A DNA stretch of 64,000 nucleotides from Trichlorobacter thiogenes (GTDB lineage Bacteria > Desulfobacterota > Desulfuromonadia > Geobacterales > Pseudopelobacteraceae), in NCBI RefSeq assembly GCF_900167465.1, contig NZ_FUWR01000012.1:7501-71500 (forward strand), given 5' to 3'. This document shows, piece by piece, positions 54,751 to 64,000 of this stretch (the first letter of the stretch is position 1; each line of letters starts with the position of its first letter). The translations under genes and the position numbers were made by a program. Under the pieces are notes generated by a model. It worked only from the letters and a program-made list of their open reading frames with translations, searched no databases and was not told the origin of the DNA.

Positions 54751-56108
54751 AAAAAATTCACTTTGTGGGCATTGGCGGCATCGGTATGAGCGGTATTGCC
54801 GAAGTGCTGCTGAACCTGGGGTACAAGGTTTCTGGTTCAGACCTACGGGAGAGTGACACCACCGAGCGGCTGCGGGGGCTGGGTGGCGAGATCTGCATCG
54901 GCCATGCTGCAGAAAACCTGACCAACGTGGATGTGGTGGTCACCTCGACCGCTGTGCAGAGTGATAACCCGGAGGTGATTGAGGCCAAGCATCGCATGGT
55001 ACCGGTCATCCCGCGGGCTGAGATGCTGGCAGAGCTGATGCGGATGAAGTACGGCATTGCCATTGCCGGTACCCACGGCAAGACCACCACCACCTCAATG
55101 GTGGCCACCGTGCTGACCCATGCCGGGATCGACCCAACCATCGTGATTGGCGGCAAGCTGAACACCCTGGGCAGCAATGCCAAGCTGGGACAGGGCAAAT
55201 TTCTGGTGGCTGAGGCGGATGAGTCCGATGGTTCATTCCTGACCCTCTCCCCCACTATTGCCGTGGTCACCAACATCGATGCCGACCACCTGGACTTCTA
55301 CACCGGCGGGCTGGAGCAGATCAAAGACACCTTTGTCTCTTTTATCAACAAGGTGCCGTTCTACGGCCTCGCGGTACTGTGCCAGGAAGACCGCAACATC
55401 AACGAGATCATCCCCCGCATCAAGAAGCGGTTCATGACCTACGGCCTCTCATCCCAGGCTGACCTGCGTGCCACCCATGTCAAACTGGACGGCTTCCAGA
55501 CCAGCTTTACCGCCCATTACAAAGGCTATCGACTGGGTGAGATCAGCTTCAACATGCCCGGTGCCCACAACGTACTGAACGCCCTGGCCTGTACGGCGGT
55601 GGCGCTGGAGCTGGATGTACCGTTTGATAAGATTCAGGAAGGCTTTGCCCAGTTTGGCGGTGTCGGTCGTCGCTTCACGGTCAAGGGTGAGAAAAACGGG
55701 ATCATGGTGGTAGATGATTACGGCCACCACCCTGCTGAGATCCGGGCCACCCTGGGTGCAGCGCGCAACGGCTGGCCTGAACGACGTCTGGTGGTGGCAT
55801 TCCAACCCCACCGCTACAGCCGCACCAAGGAGCTGTTTAACGAGTTTGTGACCTGTTTCTACGATGCCGATGTGCTGGTACTGACCGATATCTACGCTGC
55901 CAGTGAGCAGCCGATCCCCGGTGTTACCGCAGAACGACTGGCCGAAGAGACCCGTCGCCATGGCCAGCGGGACGTTACCTACATTGCTGACCGGAACGAC
56001 CTGCCAGACCACCTGGCCAGCATCGTCAAAGAAGGTGATATCGTGATCACCTTGGGTGCCGGTAACATCTGGCAGGCAGGTGAAGCATTAGTGGCTAAAC
56101 TTGGATGA
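54735..56108 (+). CDS. murC: UDP-MurNAc:L-Ala ligase
   Basis: A 457-residue Mur ligase that adds L-alanine as the first stem residue. It shows [17 protein letters not shown] at the N-terminus, the ATP motif [12 protein letters not shown] and the family stretch [12 protein letters not shown]. Its start lies within the end of murG. Confidence 0.97.
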   Translation: MYGNIEKIHFVGIGGIGMSGIAEVLLNLGYKVSGSDLRESDTTERLRGLGGEICIGHAAENLTNVDVVVTSTAVQSDNPEVIEAKHRMVPVIPRAEMLAELMRMKYGIAIAGTHGKTTTTSMVATVLTHAGIDPTIVIGGKLNTLGSNAKLGQGKFLVAEADESDGSFLTLSPTIAVVTNIDADHLDFYTGGLEQIKDTFVSFINKVPFYGLAVLCQEDRNINEIIPRIKKRFMTYGLSSQADLRATHVKLDGFQTSFTAHYKGYRLGEISFNMPGAHNVLNALACTAVALELDVPFDKIQEGFAQFGGVGRRFTVKGEKNGIMVVDDYGHHPAEIRATLGAARNGWPERRLVVAFQPHRYSRTKELFNEFVTCFYDADVLVLTDIYAASEQPIPGVTAERLAEETRRHGQRDVTYIADRNDLPDHLASIVKEGDIVITLGAGNIWQAGEALVAKLG

Positions 56109-56989
56109 ACATACCAGGCTTCCAGGGCATAGCACTGCATAACGAGCCGATGAGCCGCCATACCTCCCTGAAAGTGGGAGGCCCGGCTGATCTGTACGCT
56201 GTACCGAAAGACCTGGAAGATCTGCTACTGCTGGTCAACTGGCTGGATGCAGAGCAGATGCCCCGCATGGTGGTGGGAGGCGGCTATAACCTGCTGGTGC
56301 GGGATGGCGGCATCAGAGGCGCGGTAATCTCGCTGGAACGGTTTAACTGCATAGAGACGCTTGGCAATGGCTGTATCAAGGCCTGGGCAGGGGCAGAAAA
56401 CCTGCAGGTGGTGCGCTTCGGGCAACAGCTTGGGCTGGGTGGCATCGGTTTTATCTCCGGCATCCCCGGTACGGTTGGCGGCGCAATCAGGATGAACGCC
56501 GGTGCCTATGGCAACGGCCTGCTGGACCATGTTGACACCTTGTGTTTGTTACGCCACGGAGCTGTGCAGGAGATAGACCACAGCCAGATCGAGTATGGCT
56601 ATCGCCGACTTGACCTGCAGCAGGGTGACATCATCCTGGCGGCGACCCTGCAACTGGAGCCGACAGATCCTGCAGTTACCGAGGAAGAGATTCGCAAGGA
56701 TCTTGAGCTACGACGTACCAAGCACAATGTGGGCTATCCCAGTGCCGGATCATTTTTCAAAAATCCGCCGGACCAGGCAGCCTGGAGATTGATTGATGCG
56801 GCCGGTATGCGTGGGCAAACCGTTGGCGGGGCTCAGATGGCTGAACTGCACAGCAACTTTTTGATCAACCGTGGCAGTGCAACAGCCACCGACTGTCTGG
56901 AACTGGCTAAAAAGGTGAAGCAGGCGGTACTGGCAACCTCAGGGATACAGTTGGAAGAAGAAGTGCGGATTGTGGGGGAGGAGCCATGA
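56105..56989 (+). CDS. murB: UDP-N-acetylenolpyruvoylglucosamine reductase
   Basis: A 294-residue FAD enzyme of the shorter (type II) class. FAD-binding region [17 protein letters not shown] reads GYN where GSN is usual. [19 protein letters not shown] and the catalytic-region [10 protein letters not shown] are intact. It overlaps murC and ddl by four bases each. Confidence 0.95.
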   Translation: MNIPGFQGIALHNEPMSRHTSLKVGGPADLYAVPKDLEDLLLLVNWLDAEQMPRMVVGGGYNLLVRDGGIRGAVISLERFNCIETLGNGCIKAWAGAENLQVVRFGQQLGLGGIGFISGIPGTVGGAIRMNAGAYGNGLLDHVDTLCLLRHGAVQEIDHSQIEYGYRRLDLQQGDIILAATLQLEPTDPAVTEEEIRKDLELRRTKHNVGYPSAGSFFKNPPDQAAWRLIDAAGMRGQTVGGAQMAELHSNFLINRGSATATDCLELAKKVKQAVLATSGIQLEEEVRIVGEEP

Positions 56990-57912
56990 AAGGCAAAAAA
57001 ATCGGCGTACTGATGGGTGGACTGTCGGCAGAACGTGATGTATCGCTGAAAAGCGGGCTGGCCGTCCATCAGGCCTTGTTGGCAATGGGCTATGACAGCA
57101 CCGCCATTGATGTACGCAGCGAAGTGGCAAACATGCTGCGGGATGAAAAGATAGAGGTGGCCTTTATTGCACTGCATGGCCGTTATGGCGAGGATGGCTG
57201 CATTCAGGGGCTGCTGGAACTGATGCAGATTCCCTACACCGGCTCTGGCGTACTGGCCAGTGCCCTGGCCATGCATAAACTGTACAGCAAGCAGGCCTTT
57301 GCTGCTGCCGGACTAACCATCACCCCTTACCTTGCGTTACGTCGCGGCGACACCTGTAGTGCTGAAACACTTCCCTTTGGTCTGCCTGTTGTGGTCAAGC
57401 CGGTGCAGGAAGGTTCATCAGTCGGTGTATCAATCGTTAAAAAGGCCGAAGATCTGCAGGCAGCCCTGGACGAGGCCTTTCGCTATGACGAATTGGTGCT
57501 GGTTGAACAGTACATCAAGGGACAAGAGGTGCAGGTCGGAATTCTGGACAACCAACCGATCGGCGCTATCGAGATTGTACCCAAAAACGAGTTCTACGAC
57601 TTTGAAGCAAAATACAGCGACGGCATGGCTGAGCATTTCTTCCCTGCCAGGCTGGATGCTGCCCTGTACGAAAAAGTGCAGCAACAGGGACTGAAGGCGC
57701 ATCAGGCGCTGGGCTGCGATGGCTACTGCCGGGTGGATTTTCTGGTGACCGAAACCGGTGACTGCTACCTGCTGGAGGTTAACACCCTGCCAGGCATGAC
57801 CGCCCTGTCACTGCTACCTGAAATCGCCCAAAAAGGTGCCGGACTTTCCTTTGAACAGCTGGTTGAACGGATTCTTACTTCAGCAAGCACCAAGGTATGT
57901 AACGCAGCATGA
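56986..57912 (+). CDS. ddl: D-alanine-D-alanine ligase
   Basis: A 308-residue ATP-grasp enzyme. The N-terminal [28 protein letters not shown] loop and the metal/catalytic C-terminus [21 protein letters not shown] are present. It supplies D-Ala-D-Ala to MurF. The stop overlaps ftsQ. Confidence 0.97.
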   Translation: MKGKKIGVLMGGLSAERDVSLKSGLAVHQALLAMGYDSTAIDVRSEVANMLRDEKIEVAFIALHGRYGEDGCIQGLLELMQIPYTGSGVLASALAMHKLYSKQAFAAAGLTITPYLALRRGDTCSAETLPFGLPVVVKPVQEGSSVGVSIVKKAEDLQAALDEAFRYDELVLVEQYIKGQEVQVGILDNQPIGAIEIVPKNEFYDFEAKYSDGMAEHFFPARLDAALYEKVQQQGLKAHQALGCDGYCRVDFLVTETGDCYLLEVNTLPGMTALSLLPEIAQKGAGLSFEQLVERILTSASTKVCNAA

Positions 57913-58742
57913 TGACCGACCTGCGACATATCGGCAGCCAACCCAAGAATAAAAAGGTGGCGTCGAACAGGCTCAAGGTAAAAAAGGAACCAGTTGACCT
58001 GCGCAAATACCTGTTGCCTTTAATCAGGGTCGGTAGCCGTGCAGGACTGGTACTGCTCGCGGGAGGACTGATAGCAGCCTCAATCCACGCACTGATGCAG
58101 ACAACGCCATTTCCGGTACAGAAGGTCGAAGTACGTGGCACCAAACGACTGACCCACGAAGAGATTGTTGCCCTGACCGGCGTCACACCAGGCCAGAACC
58201 TGCTGGCACTGCGCCTGAAGAGCATCGGCCAGCAGGTCTCCTCCAACCCCTGGGTTGCTTCGGTACGGGTACAACGCTTCTTTCCTGGCACCATTGCCGT
58301 CAGCATCAGCGAACGACAACCGGTGGCAGTCATCAACATGGGACTCCTCTATTATCTGGATGATAAGGGAGAACCATTTAAGCCGTTAAGCTTTGGGGAT
58401 AGCCTTGATTTCCCCGTGGTAACCGGTATTGCTGAAGATGATCTGAACAATGATCCAGCAACAACCAAAGATGCCTTGAAAACCGCATGTAATCTGATTG
58501 AGGCACTCAAGCAGCATGGTTCATTTATCCTTGCGGATGTGTCGGAGATTCATTACGATAGGGGCCACGGTTTTACCCTGTACACCACCGCCGGTGCCCT
58601 GCCTGTAAAAATCGGAACCGATGATTTCGACAAAAAATTGCAACGCTTTGCACGTATTTATCAGAATCTTATGACACAACAGCCGGGGCTACAGTATATT
58701 GACCTGGACTATAGCGACCGTATCGTAGTTAAAAAGGGTTGA
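57909..58742 (+). CDS. ftsQ: Cell division protein FtsQ
   Basis: A 277-residue bitopic protein: a basic cytoplasmic part of about 45 residues, one membrane helix (about 47-65), a POTRA domain ([22 protein letters not shown]) and the FtsQ domain ending near [15 protein letters not shown]. It scaffolds the divisome. The stop codon lies in a perfect hairpin that reaches towards ftsA. Confidence 0.92.
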   Translation: MMTDLRHIGSQPKNKKVASNRLKVKKEPVDLRKYLLPLIRVGSRAGLVLLAGGLIAASIHALMQTTPFPVQKVEVRGTKRLTHEEIVALTGVTPGQNLLALRLKSIGQQVSSNPWVASVRVQRFFPGTIAVSISERQPVAVINMGLLYYLDDKGEPFKPLSFGDSLDFPVVTGIAEDDLNNDPATTKDALKTACNLIEALKQHGSFILADVSEIHYDRGHGFTLYTTAGALPVKIGTDDFDKKLQRFARIYQNLMTQQPGLQYIDLDYSDRIVVKKG

Positions 58743-58760
58743 ACCGATTGTTCAACCCTT
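58734..58760 (+). promoter_or_regulatory. Perfect 11-bp hairpin between ftsQ and ftsA
   Basis: AAGGGTTGAAC (58734-58744) pairs with GTTCAACCCTT (58750-58760) around a five-base loop. It includes the ftsQ stop and ends a few bases before the ftsA Shine-Dalgarno. No U tract follows, so it is more likely a translational or mRNA-stability element than a terminator. Confidence 0.6.
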
Positions 58761-58776
58761 ATAGGGGAGGAATACT

Positions 58777-60012
58777 ATGTCCGCCAGAAGAGATAACCTG
58801 ATTGTTGGGCTTGATATCGGCACCACTAAGATCTGTGCCATTGTCGGCAACCATACCGAGGATGGCATTGAGATTGTCGGTATTGGCACCAGCCCATCCA
58901 GCGGCCTGCGCAAGGGTGTGGTCATCAACATCGAAAGCACGGTTACCTCAATCAAAAAGGCGATTGAAGAAGCCGAGCTGATGGCTGGTTGCGAGATCAA
59001 GTCAGTCTACGCTGGCATTGCCGGTGGGCATATCAAGGGGATCAACTCCCAGGGTGTGATCGCCATCAAAAACCGTGAGGTTTCCCAAGAAGATGTCAAG
59101 CGGGTGATTGACGCAGCCAAGGCGATCGCCATCCCGATGGATCGGGAAGTGATCCACATCCTGCCCCAGGAGTTCATCATTGATGAGCAGGACGGCATCC
59201 GTGAGCCACTTGGCATGAGCGGTGTCCGCCTTGAGGCAAAAGTGCATATTGTCACCGGTGCGGTGGCCAGCGCCCAGAATATCGTTAAATCCTGCAATCG
59301 GGCCGGTCTTGATGTAGCTGATATTGTGCTTGAGCAGCTGGCATCCTCTGAGGCGGTCCTTTCCGCTGACGAAAAAGAGCTGGGGGTCTGTCTGGTTGAT
59401 ATCGGCGGTGGCACCACTGATATCGCCATCTTCTGCGATGGTGCCATCAAGTACACCTCGGTCATCTCCCTTGGCGGCAACCAATTGACCAATGACATTG
59501 CCGTAGGTCTGCGTACGCCGTTTGCTGAGGCAGAAAAGATCAAGCGCAATCAGGGTTGCTGTCTGTCGGCCCTGGTGGGCAAAGATGAAAAAATCGAGGT
59601 TCCCAGCGTTGGTGGCCGCAAACCGCGCGAGCTGTCCAGAAATGTTTTATGTGAAATTTTAGGTCCCCGCGTTGAAGAGCTGTTTTCACTGGTAAATCGT
59701 GAAATTATCAAGTCAGGACTGGAAGACTCCATCGCATCCGGGGTTGTAATTACCGGTGGATCGAGTATACTTGAGGGGATGCCTGAGCTGGCTGAGCAAA
59801 TCTTCAATCTTCCTGTTCGGCGCGGTCTGCCACAGAAGATTGGCGGGCTTACCGATGTAGTAAATTCACCAGTTTATTCCACAGGAGTCGGACTCATCGT
59901 GTACGGAAGCCGCAATCAGGGCCCACGTGAATTTCCGGCAACCAAGTCGGAAGACAGCATCTTTAATACCACCACCCGGCGGATGAAGAGCTGGTTCAAA
60001 GAATTCTTCTAA
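58777..60012 (+). CDS. ftsA: Cell division protein FtsA
   Basis: A 411-residue actin-fold protein that tethers FtsZ to the membrane. GLDIGTTKICAIVG and VDIGGGTTDIAIF are the phosphate-binding loops; VVITGGSSILEGM is the adenosine motif. The C-terminus (TRRMKSWFKEFF) is the amphipathic membrane-targeting helix. GGGGAGG precedes the ATG. Confidence 0.97.
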   Translation: MSARRDNLIVGLDIGTTKICAIVGNHTEDGIEIVGIGTSPSSGLRKGVVINIESTVTSIKKAIEEAELMAGCEIKSVYAGIAGGHIKGINSQGVIAIKNREVSQEDVKRVIDAAKAIAIPMDREVIHILPQEFIIDEQDGIREPLGMSGVRLEAKVHIVTGAVASAQNIVKSCNRAGLDVADIVLEQLASSEAVLSADEKELGVCLVDIGGGTTDIAIFCDGAIKYTSVISLGGNQLTNDIAVGLRTPFAEAEKIKRNQGCCLSALVGKDEKIEVPSVGGRKPRELSRNVLCEILGPRVEELFSLVNREIIKSGLEDSIASGVVITGGSSILEGMPELAEQIFNLPVRRGLPQKIGGLTDVVNSPVYSTGVGLIVYGSRNQGPREFPATKSEDSIFNTTTRRMKSWFKEFF

Positions 60013-60094
60013 AGAAGAGCTACGAAACAAAGGGATCGCACCAGTTTTGAGGCAGCCCTGACAACTTATATTGACTCTAGACAAGGGGGAGCGG

Positions 60095-61261
60095 ATGTTC
60101 GAATTTGACGAGACCATTGAGCAGAGTGCGGTCATCAAGGTCATTGGCGTAGGTGGCGGCGGCGGTAATGCCGTTAACACCATGGTGACCAGTGGCATGA
60201 ACAAGGTCGAATTTATTGTTGCCAACACAGATGCTCAAGCACTCCGCTCTTCAAAGGCACCGGTCAAGGTGCAGTTGGGTGGTCAACTGACTAAAGGTCT
60301 AGGTGCTGGCGCTAACCCCAATGTGGGGCGTGATGCCGCAATGGAAGATAAAGACAAACTGGTTGATATGCTGAAGGGTGCTGACATGATCTTCATTGCC
60401 GCCGGCATGGGAGGTGGCACCGGTACCGGCGCTGCCCCGGTCATCGCTGAGGCAGCCCGTGAAGCTGGCGCACTTACGGTTGGTATCGTCACCAAGCCCT
60501 TCTCCCGTGAAGGCAAGCAGCGGATGGCAAAGGCTGACGAAGGGGTTCGCGCCCTGAAGCAGCATGTTGACTCACTGATCATCATCCCCAATGATCGCCT
60601 GATCAGCATCGCCCCACGCTCGCTTGGCATCCTTGATGCCTTTAAACCTGCTGATGATGTGCTACGTCAGGCTGTGCAGGGCATTTCTGATCTGATCACC
60701 ACCTCTGGCTTCATCAACGTTGACTTTGCAGACGTTAAAGCGATCATGAGCGAGCGTGGCATGGCCATGATGGGTATCGGTATTGCGGAAGGCGATAACC
60801 GTGCCATAGAGGCTGCTATCAAGGCGATCTCCTCGCCGCTGCTGGAAGACATTGATGTCTCTGGTGCCAAAGGGGTACTGGTCAACATCACCGGTTCTTC
60901 CAGCATGACCATGGATGACTTTGATGCGGTCAACAAGACCGTTCATGAAAAGGTCCATGAAGACGCCAACATCATTATCGGTGTGGTGATTGATGAGACC
61001 ATGGGCGAGACCATCAAGGTAACTGCCATTGTGACCGGCTTCGGCGACAAGTTTGGTGAAACCGAGCGCAATCGTGGTTTAAGCAGCATTAGTGCGATTG
61101 CAAAACCAAACACTGTAGTGAGTATCGACACCCCCACCTTCATCCGTGACCAGCGCCAGAAGGCTGATACACCTCGCCCGACCCGCCATGTCGGCTCAGT
61201 TTCCTTTGATGATGAGGATGCCTATGACATCCCCACCTTTCTGAGAAAGTCAGTTGACTAG
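60095..61261 (+). CDS. ftsZ: Cell division GTPase FtsZ
   Basis: A 388-residue tubulin homologue. The signature [13 protein letters not shown] and the T7 loop region [11 protein letters not shown] are intact, and the conserved tail is [12 protein letters not shown], which binds FtsA. The ATG at 60095 follows GGGGGAG; an upstream in-frame TTG at 60071 is not preferred. The 80-base gap after ftsA may hold a separate promoter that I cannot assign firmly. Confidence 0.98.
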   Translation: MFEFDETIEQSAVIKVIGVGGGGGNAVNTMVTSGMNKVEFIVANTDAQALRSSKAPVKVQLGGQLTKGLGAGANPNVGRDAAMEDKDKLVDMLKGADMIFIAAGMGGGTGTGAAPVIAEAAREAGALTVGIVTKPFSREGKQRMAKADEGVRALKQHVDSLIIIPNDRLISIAPRSLGILDAFKPADDVLRQAVQGISDLITTSGFINVDFADVKAIMSERGMAMMGIGIAEGDNRAIEAAIKAISSPLLEDIDVSGAKGVLVNITGSSSMTMDDFDAVNKTVHEKVHEDANIIIGVVIDETMGETIKVTAIVTGFGDKFGETERNRGLSSISAIAKPNTVVSIDTPTFIRDQRQKADTPRPTRHVGSVSFDDEDAYDIPTFLRKSVD

Positions 61262-61287
61262 AACCCGGCGTTAACGCTGCCAAAATC

Positions 61288-61316
61288 AAAAGGCCTCCAA
61301 ATCGGAGGCCTTTTTT
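61288..61316 (+). terminator. Rho-independent terminator after ftsZ
   Basis: GGCCTCC (61292-61298) pairs with GGAGGCC (61304-61310), loop AAATC, followed by TTTTTT. It closes the division cluster; with the A run on the left it could also serve the minus-strand gene that ends here. Confidence 0.92.
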
Positions 61317-61497
61317 ACTGGTTGCAGTCATGGGCGTACATCATCGCCAGCTGTGCTCGGTTCTCAAGACAGCGGGGGCACAACTCTCCGGCATCCTGCC
61401 AGACCTCCTCGGCTAACCACTCACCGGCTTCGTGAAACACTGAAGATATTTCAGCGTTTTCATCATACTCTGCACCACAGATACTGCACTGCTTCAT
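61315..61497 (-). CDS. Small zinc-ribbon-like protein
   Basis: A 60-residue protein with two CxxC pairs (QCSICGAEYD and LCPRCLEN), a likely zinc ribbon, and an acidic middle. It starts with ATGA overlapping the stop of the radical SAM gene, with GGAGTGAG as the ribosome-binding site. Function unknown; the coupling suggests a role with that enzyme. Confidence 0.75.
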   Translation of the reverse strand: MKQCSICGAEYDENAEISSVFHEAGEWLAEEVWQDAGELCPRCLENRAQLAMMYAHDCNQ

Positions 61498-63125
61498 ACG
61501 CTCACTCCTATCACCTGCATTGCTGCGCGATATTCAGCTTCAAGCCTGCTTGCATCAGCAGAATGAACAACATCCCAAGGCACTCTGGCATCCGATGAAA
61601 GCGTTGTGGTAACAATCTGTTCTGCGTTGATACCACAGGCCTTGCCAGCCTTTTTAAGATTCATCCCCTCTGACATCTTACGTATCAACGGAGTCAGTTC
61701 GCGCCCCCCCCGTGAAAGCAGTGCCTGCAAAACACATCCCTGTAACTCTTCAACCTTAAGTCTGACATTGGCCAGGGGACGGATCTGCTTTTCAAGCCAG
61801 GCCACCTTACGCTTCAACTCCTCCAATGGACACATGCCTGCCCACTGCAACGGCGTAAACGGCTTGGGAATGAACGGATTCACTGACAGCGTAATTTCTC
61901 CCAGCCGTTTGTGAGCCCGGGCCTGTTCAAGCACGCGATCCTTGATCGCAGCGGTCAGACGCACCATCGCTTCCAGATCCTGATCGGTTTCGCCGGGCAG
62001 ACCAATAATAAAATACAGGCGCAGGTTCAGAATACCAGCCTGGGCAACCGCCTCAGCTGCATCAAGGATCTGCTCATCCGTCAGATTCTTTCGAATCATG
62101 TCACGCATCCGCTGTGAGCCTCCCTCGGGCGCAAGAGAGATCGTGCGATGGCCTGATTTTGCCAACAGCCCGAGCATGGATGGCGTCAACCGGTCTACCC
62201 GCAGCGATGACAGAGAGGGTGAACCGCCCTGCTCAACGATAAACTCACACAGCGCCTCAATATCACGGTGGTCAGACACTGCTGCACCAACCAGACCGAT
62301 GGTCTTACGATGCTGAAGCCCTTCACGCACTGCTGCCTTGAGCGAATCCAACGGTTGCTGACGAAATGGCTGATACACGAATCCAGCAGCACAGAAACGG
62401 CAACCCCGTGGACAGCCCCGGCTGACCTCCACCAGATACATGTTGCCGAACTCAGTTTCATCAGTCAGCACAACAGAACAGGAGGGTGGTGATTCCTTGG
62501 GTGCGCAGAGCCTGATCACCGGTTTTTCAGGTGCCAGCGAAGGCACGTAGATGCCTGGCAACGCTGCTGCGCCCTGGAGTAGCTCCTGACGCTCTGTATG
62601 CTGCTGCTGAACCAGAAAATCAGCCAACGTCGGTATCAGGGTTTCTCCCTCACCCACCGCTATCAGATCAATACAATCAGCTATGGGCTCAGGATTGATG
62701 AAAAATGCTGCACCACCAGCCAGCACCAATGGCTCGGCATCGCCACGTTCCGCAGAAAGTTCGCTAATACGTGCCAGCCTGAGGATACGGGGGATATTGA
62801 TAAAATCAGGCTCAAAGGAGACGGAAAAGGCGATCAGATCAAAATCAGACAAAGGGCGTTCATTCTCAAATGAGACCAACGTATCACCTGATTTTTCATA
62901 GAGGGCAAGTTCATCCCGATCCGGCAGAAAAGCACGTTCACAAACAACATCAGGCTGATCATTAAACAGCTTATAGACCGACTGGAACCCCAGGCTGCTC
63001 ATGGCAACCGAGTAGTGATTGGGATAGACCAGACAGACCGCGAGCGCGCCCCCCCTGCCTGCCGGGATAGCACCTGTCTCTGCCCCACGTCTGCGCCGCA
63101 GTATTTGCTGAATCTGCCAGTTCAC
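61494..63125 (-). CDS. B12-binding-type radical SAM protein (TIGR03960-like)
   Basis: A 543-residue protein. An N-terminal cobalamin-binding-like region (CLVYPNHYSVAMSSLGFQSVYKL) precedes a radical SAM core with the cluster motif CPRGCRFCAAGF (CxxxCxxC) and SLAPEGGSQRMRD. A GTG start at 63123-63125 follows GAGGTG. The YgiQ/TIGR03960-like class is widespread in Geobacter but its substrate is not known. Confidence 0.88.
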   Translation of the reverse strand: MNWQIQQILRRRRGAETGAIPAGRGGALAVCLVYPNHYSVAMSSLGFQSVYKLFNDQPDVVCERAFLPDRDELALYEKSGDTLVSFENERPLSDFDLIAFSVSFEPDFINIPRILRLARISELSAERGDAEPLVLAGGAAFFINPEPIADCIDLIAVGEGETLIPTLADFLVQQQHTERQELLQGAAALPGIYVPSLAPEKPVIRLCAPKESPPSCSVVLTDETEFGNMYLVEVSRGCPRGCRFCAAGFVYQPFRQQPLDSLKAAVREGLQHRKTIGLVGAAVSDHRDIEALCEFIVEQGGSPSLSSLRVDRLTPSMLGLLAKSGHRTISLAPEGGSQRMRDMIRKNLTDEQILDAAEAVAQAGILNLRLYFIIGLPGETDQDLEAMVRLTAAIKDRVLEQARAHKRLGEITLSVNPFIPKPFTPLQWAGMCPLEELKRKVAWLEKQIRPLANVRLKVEELQGCVLQALLSRGGRELTPLIRKMSEGMNLKKAGKACGINAEQIVTTTLSSDARVPWDVVHSADASRLEAEYRAAMQVIGVSV

Positions 63126-63141
63126 TCGTCTGTCACCTCAA

Positions 63142-63177
63142 TAAAAAAAGGCGCCGCATGCAACATGCGACGCCTTG
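63142..63177 (-). terminator. Rho-independent terminator of the nuoG-like gene
   Basis: On the minus strand a stem of AAGGCG and CGCATG with their complements, interrupted by one mismatch, is followed by a T run (63142-63149). It lies between the nuoG-like gene and the radical SAM gene. Confidence 0.85.
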
Positions 63178-63203
63178 AAAGTACCACGGTCAGAACTGCT
63201 TTA

Positions 63204-64000
63204 CTAGCCTTTGGCGATGGTCACGGTCAGGCTGGCAGACTTGGTCATCAACCCGCTGATACCACTGGCAGGAAAATGGGTTGGGGCAAGGGCAAGTCCG
63301 GCTGGGATGCCGTCACGCAGTTGCACCGGCAGAGTAACTGATGCGCCGGAAGCGGTAACCGTCACGTTATCGCCATCCTTGACGCCAAGCCGGGTGGCAT
63401 CAGCTGCACCAAGGCGGACAACCGCTTCAGCAGCAACCAGCAGGTTATTTTCTGACCAGCTGGTGTAGCTGCCGTTGTGACGCAGGAACGGAGCAACCAG
63501 CAGGGTCATGGAACCGGCTGCATGGGCCTGGGGGGCTGTAAAGGCAAGAGCCGGACGCTCAAGTTTCTTCTTAACAACCGGCTTGATCTCCTGTTGCAGA
63601 GCAGCCAGACTAGGAATAGCACCACCGCTCAGACGGGCATACAGGTCGCCCAGAATCACCAGATCAGGACGGGCCTCGCCCGGTGCTGATGCAGCAGCAG
63701 TAAAGCTCTGGGTACGGTTATCCGTGCTGGTGAATGAACCTGCCTTCTCAGGGGCAGCAGCAGCAGGCAGTAGTACATTGGCCAGTTGTGCAGTAGCGGT
63801 GGGGAACAGATCCAGCACCACCAGACACTCAAGCTTCTGCAGGGCAGCGGCAATCTTGCGGCTATTAGGCAGTTGCAGCAGATCAGCGCCCATCACGTAC
63901 AGGCAGCGGATCTCACCCTTCTCAATCCCTTCAACAATAGCAAACAGATCTTTGCCGCCAGCAGCAGGGGCAACCCCCATATCCAGCATACCCTGGGTAT
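63204..64000 (-). CDS. nuoG: NADH-quinone oxidoreductase subunit G-like, C-terminal part
   Basis: The last 265 or so residues of a molybdopterin-oxidoreductase-type protein; the frame continues past the window edge. IRCLYVMGADLLQLP, LVVLDLFPTATAQLANVLLPAAAAPEKAGSF (family pattern: target residues of the molybdopterin fold) and a C-terminal molydop-binding part with LGVKDGDNVTV are visible. NuoG of complex I is most likely, but another molybdopterin-family subunit cannot be excluded without the N-terminus. Confidence 0.8.
   Translation of the reverse strand, partial: TQGMLDMGVAPAAGGKDLFAIVEGIEKGEIRCLYVMGADLLQLPNSRKIAAALQKLECLVVLDLFPTATAQLANVLLPAAAAPEKAGSFTSTDNRTQSFTAAASAPGEARPDLVILGDLYARLSGGAIPSLAALQQEIKPVVKKKLERPALAFTAPQAHAAGSMTLLVAPFLRHNGSYTSWSENNLLVAAEAVVRLGAADATRLGVKDGDNVTVTASGASVTLPVQLRDGIPAGLALAPTHFPASGISGLMTKSASLTVTIAKG

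Noticed and set aside
60046-60075. Possible ftsZ promoter in the ftsA-ftsZ gap
   Set aside because: TTGAGG and TATATT are present but the spacing is about 14 bases, too short for a convincing sigma-70 promoter.

Overview
The window looks like chromosomal DNA of a member of the Geobacterales (Desulfuromonadota), possibly Geobacter or Trichlorobacter. This is inferred from the complete mra/mur/fts cluster, a c-type-heme periplasmic sensor, HD-GYP and SpoIIE/RsbW/STAS signalling proteins, and many sigma-54 promoters. No rRNA, tRNA or CRISPR array was seen. Database searches were not possible, so family names rest on motifs read by eye.

Layout. (1) 1-1848: 5' part of a bifunctional penicillin-binding protein 1A gene on the minus strand. 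(2) 2028-10117: a signalling and export operon with a heme/PAS sensor, an HD-GYP protein, a STAS antagonist, an RsbW-like kinase, a TolC-like channel, a PAS domain fused to a membrane fusion protein, and a MacB-type ATPase and permease. (3) 10121-29881: an accessory region of small Sec-secreted proteins in short operons, mixed with a peptide-type ABC transporter, amino-acid receptor/permease fusions, a sigma-54 activator, a PreA-like flavoenzyme, acetolactate decarboxylase, an NlpC/P60 lipoprotein, a cyanovirin-N lectin, pseudogenes and gene fragments. (4) 29911-42819: a long plus-strand run with a lipoprotein NagZ-like hydrolase, a 1000-residue tandem receptor/permease, its ATPase, a dipeptide epimerase, a DUF819 carrier, a Cache-HAMP-SpoIIE phosphatase, a binding protein and two AEC permeases. 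(5) 43259-61316: mraZ to ftsZ in canonical order. (6) 61315-64000, minus strand: a small zinc-ribbon protein, a radical SAM protein and the 3' part of a nuoG-like gene.

The most unusual feature is a regulatory module repeated eight times in region 3. Each copy has an inverted repeat GCCAAC-N3-GTTGGC, a third GTTGGC half-site exactly 20 bp further on, an A/T-rich block about 45 bp from the module start, and a sigma-54 -24/-12 element 79-81 bp from the module start. Every copy precedes a secreted-protein gene or operon. One copy lies upstream of the operon that encodes the only enhancer-binding protein in the window, and the last lies upstream of the NagZ/transport run. I infer one sigma-54 regulon that couples periplasmic amino-acid or peptide sensing, murein-fragment turnover and a fast-changing secretome. 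Several modules sit next to fragments of neighbouring genes (macB, the dipeptide epimerase, a lipoprotein), which suggests spread by segmental duplication.
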